A stretch of 64,000 nucleotides of DNA. Source: Escarpia spicata (lineage: Eukaryota > Annelida > Polychaeta > Sabellida > Siboglinidae). Location: positions 13,660,913 through 13,724,912 of the forward strand of contig OZ023212.1 in the NCBI GenBank assembly GCA_963995525.1, read 5' to 3'. A model generated the notes under the pieces. That model did not search any database. It saw nothing but the letters and a program-made list of their open reading frames with translations, and was not told the DNA's origin. Below, one piece after another: positions 35,610-47,424 of the stretch (the first letter of the stretch is position 1; every line of letters begins with the position of its first letter). A program made the translations under genes and the position numbers.

Positions 35610-36532
35610 ATATTGCTATAAAATTTGGGCATCAGGTTATCACAGAAGATGCCACTCAAACAAGAACACAACCAATGCAAAGACAGGAAATGTTGTCACA
35701 AAAATCATAAGAAACTATATAATAATAATCTGATAATATTTTGTTCAACCTCTATGTCTATGAACTTCAATATTAACAAAGTTCTGTATTTTACAAACGA
35801 AGATAATATTCAATTGATCATCAGCAAACAAACGCATATTTTTCCTAAATGTTATATTACCATTTCAATGATGATAAAACAGTTTTAACGGTGCCCGAAT
35901 TACATTTACCAGGCGGAATATAATTTATAGACTTAGTTACTTAGTTACGTCGTAACGTTGCTGCCACGCGCAGCAGTTGGTCAAACATGCAGGTCAGGAA
36001 TAATGAGACTTGCATTGTCATTGCACCACAATCGCTCGACCTAACGCAATCAACTTAAAAATGTAAACGCAGAGCCAGAGACGGCAGTGCACTGCTGCGT
36101 AAACGAGACCCACGTGTTGACGAGCAACAACATATTATAATAAACAATATTTATGTATGCGCAGTCTAAAAGAATATTCAAGTAGACAAATTATACATCG
36201 CTGCATCAAGAAAAGCAACTGACAGATTAGGTAATAAGACACATACATACTGTATAATTGTAAGACAACGCAAAACGCAAGCAGAACGATAAACTACACA
36301 ACTTCCTGCACGATGCACGCTTGTAAAAGATCTGCATAAGATACGAACTGGAATACAACAAACGGAAACGAAAGACACTATTCCGTCGCAAACTAGAATG
36401 CAACATTTTGGAGCAGAATTGTGAAATATGTGGAAGTATTAGAGGTAATGAGAAGTTAGTTTATCACTGGCGTCGAAATGTGATGGACATTGGGGGCTGG
36501 CGCTCTTAAAAAACCCAATCGCACCCCCATTA
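35610..36532. other. Intergenic sequence between two mobile elements
   Basis: No gene, RNA or repeat recognised. Short reading frames here lack family features. Confidence 0.5.
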
Positions 36533-37252
36533 CAGGGACGGATCCAGAGAAGGTAGTCTAGCGGAGGGAGGAGGGAGATCACAAAACCTCCACTGGCGGC
36601 CGAACCAAATGGTGTAAAAAAATGTGTCGCTGTCGCGCCGCCGTAAGTTAAACTTCTCCGCTGTCTTGGAGCGACTGGTGACATCGAAAGACGGGGGAGG
36701 ACCCGGGTGCTGTTGATTTTTTGTGTCGCTGCGCGGTCATATCTTCAGCTCTTCTTCAGCGTCTCTGCTGGCTTGCCTGGCTTGACTGTGACATCGGAAG
36801 ACAAGGGGGGGGGGTGCTATTAAAGGTATAGAAGTTTTTATATAGCGCAGTATCCAGTCATCCGGATTGCTCAAAGCACTTGACTTTTTTATTCCCTGAC
36901 AGACCTATGTGTTCAATCGAACACCATTTCGACTTCTCTGGGAACCATTCAGCCACGCTGCAATTAATGCGCGAGACTATTCATACACAAATATCCACCA
37001 CTGTCATACAGCTGAGTGAACTGAAACAATGTAGAGTAAACGAACTTGCCCAAGGTTCGACACTGCAGCACAGGATTCGAACCCACATTCTCGATCTCAG
37101 TTGAGAGTCCGGAGCTCTTACTACTGCGCTACTGCACTCCTCCAATTTTGACCACCTTGTCTGTGCAATTTCAACTTTTTGTAACCTGAAATGGGGGCAC
37201 ATTTCCAAAGGTCTAGGGTGCACGTGCCGCCAGGCCCCTTGGATCCGCCTAT
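36533..37252. mobile_element. Non-autonomous inverted-repeat element, copy 1
   Basis: The left end CAGGGACGGATCCAGAGAAG and the right end in reverse complement ATATAGGCGGATCCAAGGGG share GGATCCA. The interior shares ACTGGCGGCCGA, ACATCGGAAGAC and CACATTYCAAAGGTCTA with the copy at 63071-63382. A SINE has inserted inside it (about 36826-37141). Confidence 0.6.
36826..37141 (-). mobile_element. tRNA-derived SINE
   Basis: On the minus strand the head has an internal RNA polymerase III promoter. The A box is TAGCGCAGTAGTAAGAGC (37114-37131) and the B box is GGGTTCGAATCC (37073-37084), about 30 bases apart as in a tRNA gene. The body leads to a tail CTGCGCTATATAAAAACTT near 36830-36850, similar to the GCGCTATATAAA tail known from several animal SINE/LINE families. 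The head does not fold into a complete tRNA that I can recognise, so it is not called a tRNA gene. Confidence 0.75.
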
Positions 37253-37793
37253 ATGTATATATATATGTATATATATATATATATGCCATTGAGGCTCTCC
37301 ACAAACCTCGATTTACACCCCTCTTGAGGTTTGGCAAATAAACCACATTTAACCTCTCCAAAAACCTCGAGTTGCACACCGCTGTAGAGGCTCAGGTTCT
37401 AAATATGGGGGTGGGGGGGGGTTAAAATTAAACAATTAACCCAGATCCCCAAGTATATTGAGATTTCATTTAGTGCTGCAGCCTGGTTACTATTTTATGA
37501 GTGACCACATGTGCGCGACTGGCAACTATTTCCGGTAAGTGGGGCTGTTTTGTGTGATGAAATGTGTGTATAAATCGCTTAAAATTTAATGAACGTCAGT
37601 AAATTTGAAACGTTCAAACTCAGTTCAATATATTGTTTGATTGTAATGTGTAAATCTAAAAGCAACGTTGTGTTTATGCAGTTTTTCACAAAGAACGTGT
37701 AGCCGACGACAACTGTTGGGCCCGACCTTGAAGTAGACTTGACGGCGTGATAGACCTATCTCATTCGGCTTTCTGCAAGAGGACAAACCTACG

Positions 37794-40700
37794 ATGGCCG
37801 CGCGTGTATTCAACTCTCTTGGGCGAGTTGGTCTTGGCATTGCAGTACTTGGCGGAGTAGTAAACACAGCATTATACAACGGTAATTCACCATTTATATC
37901 ACTGATTAATGAATAAAATAATATTTAACAAGATTGTCTTCCCGGGCAAGAAGCCCAGCCAGATACTACACAATCATGCCTCGGCTTCAGGCCCAGTCAG
38001 GGTAAGCTAAGACTATGTCGTTACTAACGTTAGATGAATCTCCATTAAGAGGTATAATGAAAAGAAAACACAAATAAAACTGACCTTTTTCTTTCATTCC
38101 ATTCTCAAATTTAAAATGTCCATGTATCTGGTTACAGTTCACCCTTTTTCAGCTGTTACTGTTAGAAATGCCTTTGTTTTTTTCAGAAGTTATGTAACTG
38201 CAAATTACTGCATACAAAATGTTTCACATTAGTCATGGAAATATATATTTGTATACTTCTATGCATTTGTAATTGTAAATTGTTCATGATTGGCATGTCA
38301 TATCTTCATTATATCATGGACTAACCTTGATATCTTCTTGCATCGTATTCATAGAAGGTACACCAAAGAGTGCATATGCATCATGATTATGACTTATGTA
38401 ACATGTTTCAAAAATTCAGATGGTCATACACAAGAACATCACTATTAAGGTCACCCTTGGGACTGAACGAAAGTGACCCTAGTAGAAAGGTGACCGTATA
38501 GATGGGGCAAATTTCCTATAGTTCACTGTTACAAAATAATTTGGGACTGTCCAAGGGTGATCTAAATTGTGAAGTGAAGAAATCTATGTGTATATTGGTA
38601 TATGGGGTTAAATTATGGAACTCCTGTGATAAAAAAATTACTATTTCAGCTACAGTTAAGATACTCAAAATAAGACTTAAGCACTTGTTTATTAATAATT
38701 ACCATGCATATACGTAAATTGGAAATGATGAATATACATATAAATGTAAGTAAAAAAATTGAATAAGATTGCTTTCTTAAGATATATTTCCATGTTGTTA
38801 CCAATGTTGTGTTTAATATACTTCTACAAGTTATGGTCGTGTTGGGGGAAGTGATTAATACTTCCCCCATTTCCATGTGTAAATGTTTATGTATTGTATA
38901 TTGCGTGTAGTTCTGTTTATATGCATTTTCCACTTGAATATAAACAATCAATCAATCAACAAAAAGTGGTATAACCGAGGAGACCATAAAGCGATGTTCT
39001 ACTGTACACCGAAAAAGTTATAAAAAAAATTCTACTAGGCTAATGCATCCATTTCAAAACTTGGGCAATTTCATTCACCTTGTGTTGTTTGTGTCTTTTG
39101 GAAGAGACACTAAGCCGTCAGTCCCTTCTATCTGGTGTTTATGCCAAGGGTATTAAAATATCCCACACAGGGGGTAAATGTGTAAGTTGTAGTGGACACA
39201 CTAACTCTAGAGAAGGACAATAAACCCTCAGTGCACTATCCTAGTGTGACTTTGCCGAGTATTTATCCAGATCTAGAAATATTGGCGTAATGACGTTTGG
39301 GTTTTTGCCAATTAATATGTAGATGTATATGTGGACACTAACATCAATATAATCAGCCCACCATCATAAAATTCTGCTGCTATTAATCATTGCTTATATC
39401 TGGCTTCAGTTAGTGGAGGCCACAGAGCTGTGATATTCGACAGATTTGCGGGAGTGAAGGATGCCGTGGTGGGAGAAGGCACACACTTCCTCATCCCGTG
39501 GGTGCAGAAACCTATCATCTACGACATCCGATCACGACCCCGAAGTGTGCCCACTGTCACCGGAAGCAAAGGTCAGTTGGACACAGCACTGTTTGTTGTA
39601 AAATTGATGATACTTAGATACATTTGCAAATGTGGCAGTTTTTTTAAATTGATATTTTGGACTTTTTTTTTAATCTGTACATTATTTTTTATTGGTTAAA
39701 TCAGCCGATATTACTATTGTGTCAGACTGTGTACAGGTCTACAGGTCTACATAAATAACATAAAATCAACTAGGTTTCTCTAATAAAAATGTTTGTGCCA
39801 CAATTACTTTAGGTTTGTTATTAATATCTCCTAAAGTCCCCACCCCTCAAAATTTAGTGGCACTAACATTCTCATCAACTTGTTTGCAGCAATGAATTCT
39901 GAAACAGTGATGTTTTAGAAAAGCTAATGAAACATGTAACAGCATCAGACATCTCTGCCACTTGTAGATCTTCAGAATATCAACCTAACATTGAGGATCA
40001 TCTTCCGACCAATGGCATCCGAGCTTCCAAAGATCTACAAAACTCTCGGCATTGACTACGATGACCGAGTGCTGCCATCAATTGTAAATGAGGTCATGAA
40101 GGCGGTAGTTGTAAGTATTATAATAATAGAAACATTCTTACATCTTACTTACCTCGATCTAAAGCTAGCCTGTATGTAGATATATTTGGGTAAAAAGGGG
40201 GCGTTGCAAAGTGGGTGCTTACAGTGTCAAATGCAGTATCCTTTTTATTTAATTTAGTACAGCATGGGGCAAATTTAGTTTGTGAGGGCTATGAGTATTT
40301 TAGGGGGCTATTTTTGGTTTTCACTTCACATCATTTTCTAGTTTGGCACCTGTATGGTAAAGGTAGAATTAAAATATATACATGTACGTCATTTTTACAT
40401 ATCAACAAAGTTGTGCTGGTAGTGATGCCTGCATTTGGGGTTGAGTAAAGATTTTTATGGGTGGGCTCCTTTTCTTCAATGCTGGATTAACTGCCTGTTA
40501 TTACATCTTGTCACTGGTTGGATGGGGTTCCAGGAATCATGGTATGAGAACAATAAATGTGACAAACTACAAGAGATTCAGTGACCTTCCATTCATTGCT
40601 TGGGTCTTGGGATAAAGACCAGGGCAGTGTAGTCAATTACCACCCCAGGCTTGCGAAGGTGGTGTTTAACGAATCATTTCAACTGTAATATAATGAAAAA

Positions 40701-43700
40701 AAGTCATCTTACGCTGTAGCCTTGAGAAGCCATGTGTTTAGTTTGAAACTGTCAAATTTTTCAAGTTTAATTTTACTGTTTTGTGATGCTGTATTTGTAG
40801 GCACAGTTCGATGCAAGCGAACTGATCACACAGCGAGAAGTCGTCTCGCAGAGAATCAACGAGGACCTCACAAATCGCGCGAGTCAGTTCGGTCTGATTC
40901 TTGACGATATCTCGATTGTAAGTTTGCATTAGACATTTACTGATACACATAGTGTTCTACAACAAAGGTGAATAGTTTTAAACCTTTTTGGATTCCACAG
41001 ATCTTAATCTTTTTTGTTGAGTTATCTTCGGTAGTTTTTGATTTATTGCTAAAACTAAGCACATTTTTAAAAGCGATATTTTAAAATAACTATATTTAAA
41101 CATTGGGCTATGTACAAAACAATGCTGCAGACATACATTTAGTATTTTATTTGTTGATGAAAATGTACTAGACAATGAGAGTTGAGATTATAAGTTATGC
41201 ATTTCTGCCAAAATCACAAAATTTATTGGATATGGCCTAGTCAGGTACTTTTGCCTAACATGCAGAACAGGCCCTGTTCGCTCTGGCGGGTTGCAATTAA
41301 TCTGTCCACTCAATAGCTGATCTAGTGCTGGTTCGATACTTCGATATATCAGCTATCGAACAGCCAGTAGTGCTGGTTCGATACCGTCAATGTATCAAGT
41401 CCATTCGATATTGTCAAAGTTATGGATATAATACAACGCCACTACAGATGTCTATTGGCTGATTGACGTTAAATGACGTCAGTATATTTGGGGAAATCAC
41501 CAAATCGGCGCCTTTGATTGGTTATACTATGTAAAAAAAAACCTTGCAAATTTAAAACAAAGATTGTTGAATTTTGAAATTTTTTTTAAGGATAACTCAT
41601 GTATTTACTCCATCCTGATAATAATAAGGAGACAGAGTAGCAGACAGACGCTATGATGTCCCCTGACATGCTAACTGATGCGATATTTGTTTGTGAAAAT
41701 GTATTCTGAAGCTGACAGCTTCGAAATGGAGTGAACGGCACCTATTTTCACCCAGCCGCAGGTCGTGCATGATACAGTTTTGGCGGCCACAAACTTAATG
41801 GTACTTTCAAAGACAGTACCTAATTCACAAATAAATTTATATTGCGATGTTGACAAAGTTCATCGGTTTAGTTTACTGGTTGGTTAGTTTAAAATGAATG
41901 AATAGATGTACCATAACGTTCCCCGTAGATGCTTGGTAGCGAAGGCTTGGGTGCACGTCTATTATTATCTCAAAACTGGCATCATGCAACATGTATCAAC
42001 AATGCATATATTCAGCATATCTACCTAATATTGACACATGACAAAAAAACAACATCTTGCAGTTAGACACACGCATTATGGCTGACCTAACAAGTGCAAG
42101 GTGGCAGCAGCAGCAGTATTGCTAAAATTTGCCATCTATGACATTAACAATTATACCCTATATGAATTAGACTTATAATGTAAGTATCAAGTAATGATCA
42201 TAATTCTGGTATCGATCGATATCGAAGAAATCAGGTATCAAACCAGCACAAAGCTGATGGTCCATATATTAACATATGTAAGCAATATGAATTTCAATAT
42301 TTGCTGAAAAGATGGCTGTCACGCGGGCTGGGAATTTTTCATAGTTGTCAGTCTGACTGAAAATAGAGTCTGGCCTATGAGGTCACAAAACCAAAATTTT
42401 CACATAATTACATTGATTAATGGGGTAGGATTAAGTCACTTGGTGTTATGTTATTGTTTAAAAAGTAAACAAAAAAGTGTAGCATTGGCATATTCACATT
42501 TCCACGTTCCTTCTGTTTTCAGACGCACTTGACGTTTGGTACTGAGTTCACCCAGGCTGTAGAGATGAAGCAGGTTGCTCAGCAGGATGCTGAGAGAGCA
42601 AGATTCGTTGTAGAAAAGGTACATATTGTTGTCTCGTCAACATGTTTTTATTTCAAGCGATTATTTACAAAATGCATTATAATCTTATTTGTGCATTTTT
42701 TACATATCATCATGTTTTCTATTGCACTGTCTTAGAACGTCATCCAATGATCATTTGAAATTTGTCAATTTTGATGTTTTGTTTAACTATAGCAGTTGTA
42801 ACTAAATTTAGACTCTAATCAATATTCCCTTTGTTCATTGTCAGTTTGATTGTGTATATTTAATGTTGACATGCAACTAAATTTTAACTCTAATCAACAT
42901 TCTCTTTGTTCATTGTCAGTTTGATATGTATATATTTAAAGGCCATATCCTGGGATAAAATGTGCTCTGTCCCTTAATAACAAATGGTTGATGGCCTTTC
43001 AAATGATGATTTTGCCAAAATGTTTAAATATCGTATATGAGCATACAACATAAAAAGAGCCTTTAAATTTGCCATTTTACGGAAACTCTCGAGCGATGCC
43101 GGGTTTGCATTTGTTGCTGAAACGTGACGTCAGTCGTGGTTCCGCCGTAAGTTAGTGCAGTGGCTTCACCCCTGCGCAGTCGCGCGGTGTCACGTAAACA
43201 ACTCGATACAAATGGCGGCTTACTCGAGTAGTTCAGAGAGCGATGTCAATTTTGACACGGATCACGAAACGTTTGATCATATATATTTCGGTGACAGTGA
43301 GGATGACATTGCCGAGATCGACAATGTTGATGTTAGTCAGCACGTTGTGGCACCATATGTAGACATGAACCAGTGAAGAAGCCCCGACAACTGACCGGGC
43401 CCACTTGCGCACATTCGCCAGTAACCGATTCGCCTTCGCCTCTGTTGTGTTCTTCGAAGGAACGGCAGGTTTCTTTACATCTGACTTACGCCTGAAACCC
43501 ATATTCCATTGTATGAAGCCTTCAAAATCGTCAGGCGCAACGAAATGCGAACCACAAATAATGCTAGTTGCCGTAGCATGGGTCCAGTTGGCCCTGTCGT
43601 TTCGAACAAAACGTTCCCGTTTCTGCCGAGTAACTGGCTCTTTGGGAAATTCGTGTACTGAATAGCCAGTCAGATTCGAATTGTAGCAGTTTCCAACAAC

Positions 43701-44616
43701 ACATTTATTCACCATTTCTGTATGTGAACGAATGTTTACCAGTTCAAATATCCACCAAGGAAATCCAGCCGCCGAGAACGATTGCGATCCCGGGAATGTT
43801 TTCCACAACTGACGTCACGATTCTGCCCCTCGCGGCATTTCCGGAAAACAGACTTTTCGAAGCCTGCACCAAGACAGGTCCCATTTAATGTCAATTTTAT
43901 AAATGTTTCAGCAAACGTGTGATTTCGGGGTTGTCATTATATTGCAGAACACATGTACATGCATATTTTTATACTTAGCAATTTTTATCTCCCAGGATAT
44001 GGCCTTTAATGTTGACATGTATACATCTTTTAACCCAAAATCTTCTCCCACTTGTCCTGTCTCTGGTCACCTGTTTAGCTTCAATCCACATCTTCCATTC
44101 GTGTCTCTTTATACTGTCCTTTGTTATGTTTATTTAGACGATTTCCTTTCTGGTGTCCATGTTGGGGCCATCAGACAGTGGTTGTCTTATTTCCTACGTG
44201 TTAGGAGTGGTCTTGAATGTTTTTCAAAGTAAAAAAAAAAGTTTTTGGAATGGTTCAAACAACTACATACCCTCATTGATACGCAACGAGTGACATCTAT
44301 TTTACCCACAATACATTGTAATGACCAAACTTCTATCCACATGTAAAGCTACTGTTTTCGGGAACTTTGTGTACAAATGCAAACACTTGTGTCTGTCTCG
44401 CAGGAGGAACAAAAGAAACAGGCGGCCATCATCCGAGCTGAGGGAGACTCCATCGGTGCCGATTTACTCGCGAAGGCATTCGGTCTGGCTGGCGAAGGAT
44501 TGGTGGAGCTGCGTAGACTGGAGGCCGCCGAAGACATCGCTTACCAACTCTCACAGGCCCCGAACGTCGTCTACTTGCCTTCCGGGCAGCAGACCCTGCT
44601 TAGTCTGCCACACTGA
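37794..44616 (+). CDS. PHB: Prohibitin (PHB1), complete
   Basis: Subunit of the ring-shaped prohibitin complex of the mitochondrial inner membrane, with PHB2 as partner, acting as scaffold and m-AAA protease regulator. Six exons: 37794-37881, 39410-39571, 39968-40110, 40801-40917, 42523-42618, 44404-44616 (stop TGA). They sum to 819 nt, exactly 272 codons plus stop, the length of vertebrate PHB1. The ATG at 37794 gives [20 protein letters not shown], whose hydrophobic run is the N-terminal membrane anchor. The SPFH domain follows with [38 protein letters not shown] and [14 protein letters not shown]. The coiled-coil part includes [17 protein letters not shown] and [19 protein letters not shown]. 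It ends [16 protein letters not shown] and [13 protein letters not shown]. All junctions are GT-AG in frame. Introns 1, 4 and 5 carry mobile elements. Confidence 0.97.
38497..38960 (+). mobile_element. 3' end fragment of a LINE in PHB intron 1
   Basis: A short frame (38502-38717) contains [13 protein letters not shown] and [15 protein letters not shown]. This is the typical C-terminal pattern (G-x-x-LWNSL ... FKKKLK) of CR1/L2/RTE-type reverse transcriptases. About 240 bases of 3' sequence follow, ending in an AATCAATCAATCAAC tail near 38944-38960. Only the last part of the element is present, as expected from 5' truncation. Confidence 0.55.
41322..42250. mobile_element. Non-autonomous hAT element in PHB intron 4
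   Basis: The left end TAGTGCTGGTTCGATAC and the right end in reverse complement TTGTGCTGGTTTGATACC are inverted. The flanks TAGCTGAT (41314-41321) and AAGCTGAT (42251-42258) agree at 7 of 8 positions, as expected for an aged hAT target duplication. The left motif is repeated once just inside (about 41368). No coding sequence. Confidence 0.75.
42788..42939 (+). repeat. Short tandem duplication that preserves an empty insertion site
   Basis: Two diverged copies of a roughly 80-bp unit containing TTTGTTCATTGTCAGTTTGA. In the first copy the unit runs on as TATATTTAATGTTGACATG. In the second the same TTAA is split by the Kolobok-like element and resumes as TTAATGTTGACATG at 44006. Confidence 0.85.
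42940..44005 (-). mobile_element. Kolobok-like DNA transposon with TTAA target duplication in PHB intron 5
   Basis: The inverted ends AGGCCATATCCTGGGA (42940-42955) and its reverse complement (43990-44005) are perfect over 16 bp, each flanked by TTAA (42936-42939, 44006-44009). The interior encodes a THAP finger on the minus strand. TTAA duplication plus a THAP domain is the known combination of the Kolobok superfamily. At 1,066 bp it lacks room for the full transposase and is a deletion derivative. On the plus strand 43212-43376 is a 54-residue acidic, Ser-rich frame that may be part of an element protein. Confidence 0.85.
43450..43715 (-). pseudogene. THAP domain of a transposase
   Basis: From the Met at 43715: [11 protein letters not shown], then [23 protein letters not shown] and [15 protein letters not shown]. 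The zinc ligands fit C-x4-C-x43-C-x2-H, within the THAP pattern, and the Pro and Trp core residues are in place. The frame stays open upstream to 43808 and downstream to 43233, but sequence beyond about 43440 has no recognised domain. THAP domains bind DNA at transposon ends. It is antisense to prohibitin. Confidence 0.85.
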
Positions 44617-45494
44617 TTCCCTCGACGTCAACAGTAACTTCTTCTAGACTTTGAGACTGTCCACAGAGTCTCTCAGCCTGTGTATATTCCACAATAATTT
44701 TTGCAGAGAAACATGAACAGTTCAAGAGAAAATCAACAAATCAAGACAGGAATAAATTGATGTGAATTATGGGTTTGACTGTGTATGAGACATGGCAGAA
44801 GTGAAGTAGAGAAAGATGGTCCTCGTTCATGGTATCACTCGTCTGGACTAGGAACTATTTTGCGTTTATGATCGTCGTCACATTGTAGTGTAATGTTAAC
44901 CCATTTTACATAAAATGTATGTATACTGAAAGCGTTGGTTTCCAGTTATTTTTCATTTCCTGGTGATGAGCAGGGATTTTATTTGGAGGATCTAATTGTG
45001 CATTTTATTTCAGCATTATTGTACTATCCTTCTGTTCTCATGAAAATACCACATGGTTTACCCTCCTTTGCCATGCTGTTTTGTAACTGGTAAACGATGG
45101 TGTTTTGAGAGGGGTAAACTATGGTTTATTTTTATAAGTCATCCTTATTAAACCTTTCATATCATCTAGAACAGTAAGTGAATCCACTATTTGTTAGTTA
45201 TTTTCGTTCGTCAGCCCAACGATTAATCATTGGATAAGACAATTGGAGACATATTCACCTTCACATGGTGCATCTTTTATTTCCCTCATTTGTCAGACAC
45301 GCACATAACAAATGTCTACATTTATTAAACTGTTTGATATTCCATTGTCCATTCTCACTGCAGATTACTGTTCGCTGTGCAGCATTAATTAGATTTATGA
45401 AATCAAATTGAAAACGTTAATAAATGGTAGTGTTTTACGTTGTTATTGTAATCTGTAGAACTGAGAAGCCCACGAGGAAAGTCGTGTACGACTC
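44617..45494 (+). other. Prohibitin 3' UTR and downstream flank
   Basis: Begins after the PHB stop. A canonical AATAAA occurs 135 bases after the stop codon (44751-44756). The rest is AT-rich with no gene or repeat recognised. Confidence 0.7.
44751..44756 (+). terminator. Likely poly(A) signal of prohibitin
   Basis: AATAAA, the first canonical hexamer downstream of the PHB stop codon. It would give a 3' UTR of about 150-160 bases. No transcript evidence. Confidence 0.5.
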
Positions 45495-45544
45495 CCGATT
45501 GTAATGATAGATCACACGCATCTCGAACCACCATTACCCTTACA

Positions 45545-46416
45545 GCGCCCAGAAATGCTAACACGAATACACGAAGGACACTTCGGGGTCGAGAAGTGTC
45601 GATCACGGGCACGCATGGCACTGTTCTGGCCCGGTGTGAACGCCGACATCGAGAAAACTGTCGCCAACTGCAGCACGTGCCAGATGCACATAAATGCCAA
45701 CCAGAAAGAGACTGATAAACCATCCGATACCCTCGTTGCCATGGCAGGTTGTAGCGACAGATCTGTTTAATCTCGACGGTCGTGACTACGTTGTTGTAGT
45801 GGACTACTACAGTAACTTCGCTGTGGTGGAGTATCTACGAGACACGAAATCTGCCACCGTCATTAACAAAATCAAAGGAATCTTGGCGCGCCATGGTCAG
45901 TGCCAAAAACTTGTTAGCGACATCGGCCCTCAATTTTCGAGTGCCGAGTTTCGGAGATTCGCAAAACAGTGGGGTTTCGAGCACACAACCTCCAGCCCTA
46001 CATACCCGACATCGAATGGTCTTGCCGAAAGAACGGTTCAAACCATCAAAAGACTGCTCAAGAAGGCCAAACACGGGAAGACAGACCCTTACTTGGGCCT
46101 ACTCAAATTGCGAAACACCCCCGTGCATGGACTCGCATCACCTGCGCAGCTTGCGATGTCTCGTCGTTTGCGGTCGTCGATACCGTGCGCAACGAGGCAT
46201 CTACAACCTGCAGTGGTTGAGCGTAGCGTCATCGAGGACATGGTCGAACGCAAACAGTCAACTCCGAAGAACACTACGACAAGTCTGCCAAAGACCTCGA
46301 GCCAGTCCACGTCACGAACGCATACGCATCACCGATCCAAGGCCTCACTGGGAATCTGCCGTCGTCATTCAAACGCCACAACCGAAGACACCGCGCTCAT
46401 ACATTGTCCGATCTGA
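45545..46416 (+). pseudogene. LTR retrotransposon integrase, truncated and frameshifted
   Basis: The HHCC zinc-binding region (RIHEGHFGVEKC to NCSTCQ) lies in one frame up to about 45745. The catalytic core continues in a second frame from about 45715 with WQVVATDLFN, SDIGPQFSS and TSNGLAERTVQTIKRLLKKA, so the D,D-35-E residues can be placed. The gap between frames indicates an indel. Beyond about 46200 the similarity fades. Related to integrases of Ty3/gypsy elements; no capsid, protease or polymerase part remains here. Confidence 0.85.
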
Positions 46417-46793
46417 ACGAGGAGTATACCGACGAAATCGGAAACACCTCTTGAAGACGCGCGAATGACCTGTCGCCGACCCCCTCCCTGATATCGACGA
46501 GCAGCTCGGATGTCTCGACGAAGACCACACTCCCGCCAGCGAGTCGTGCGCACTCCGCCCAGTCAACACGTCGGAGCCAGCTACAACGCCGACATCCACC
46601 GTGCAACTCGCGTCGCCTACGCAAGATACGGTCTCACCGCACCCCTACAGGACCAGGGCGGGAAGAGTGCACAAACCCAGGCGCATCCTTGACCTGTAGT
46701 GACACTAATGCACCCTATAATTATGATTATTATTTTATCTTGCTGTTGCCTGTTTGCTGTTGAGATGTTTGTCTTCTTATATAACAAGGGGGA

Positions 46794-46968
46794 TGTAATG
46801 ATAGATCACACGCATCTCGTACCACCATTACCCCTACGGGCCTCGCGTACTTACGGGTCGCACATGTTTGGTTGGCGGATGCAGATGCGGCGTGCACGGC
46901 CATGTTCTGAGTGTACGGTTATACACAGTAAAAGTATTACATCTTATACCATTATCTATATAATTTCA
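46794..46968 (+). repeat. Right LTR, 175 bp
   Basis: Starts TGTAATGATAG and ends TTTCA, the usual TG...CA ends, and is followed by the CCGAT duplication. Its first 44 bases match 45500-45543 with two differences. It is short for a Ty3/gypsy LTR but within known range. Confidence 0.88.
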
Positions 46969-46973
46969 CCGAT

Positions 46974-47424
46974 GACCAAGAGGCGTATCTTGCCTTTCCA
47001 CACCTGTTGATCACTAGTCTCTAAATTCTGTGCAGTGTACCCAGAGATCAGTACTATTGATGCTCGACACTTTCGAATGGTCTCGTATAGTCTACAAAAA
47101 GCGGTTGATTAAAGTATACTCACGACCGGAAAATTCGAGGCAGGTCAAAATTCGTGGCACTGAAATATCGTGTTCTAACGCTCTTGGCCTAATTTAATAT
47201 CCGGGCTCGATTATCCACTGGCAAGCATGTTGATATAATACCTCGAGGTATCCCCGCACGAGGTATTGCGTCACGCTACATCGGCACTGCTTGTCGGTGA
47301 GGCGGAAGTCGGGCATTCTCATAATATAGGCATTGATTCACCGGTCAGCGGAGTTAGTTCTGGACATTCAGTGAATCAGTGCCTCGATACATCTGTTGGG
47401 ACGCTGGCGTCGGTACAGCGGTAG
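46974..47424. other. Intergenic sequence with a dispersed repeat fragment
   Basis: 47150-47215 matches the reverse complement of about 4190-4260 in the MAP3K intron (shared core TCGTGTTCTAA and GCTCTTGGCCTA). Otherwise nothing recognised. Confidence 0.55.

Larger units (their letters stand above)
45500..46968 (+). mobile_element. Ty3/gypsy-type LTR retrotransposon, deletion derivative
   Basis: The element starts with TGTAATGATAGATCACACGC (45500) and ends TATAATTTCA (46968). The 5-bp target duplication CCGAT is perfect on both sides (45495-45499 and 46969-46973). Only the first 44 or so bases of the left LTR remain; sequence then passes directly into the integrase zinc-binding region. The rest of the LTR, gag, protease and reverse transcriptase are therefore missing. 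A purine-rich tract (AACAAGGGGGA) precedes the complete right LTR. Confidence 0.9.

Noticed and set aside
37073..37131. tRNA gene
   Set aside because: A and B boxes are present but the acceptor and anticodon arms do not pair convincingly, and a SINE body and tail follow.
42940..44005. piggyBac transposon, because of TTAA duplication
   Set aside because: The THAP domain and AGGCC-type ends fit Kolobok; piggyBac transposases lack THAP and no piggyBac motif is visible.
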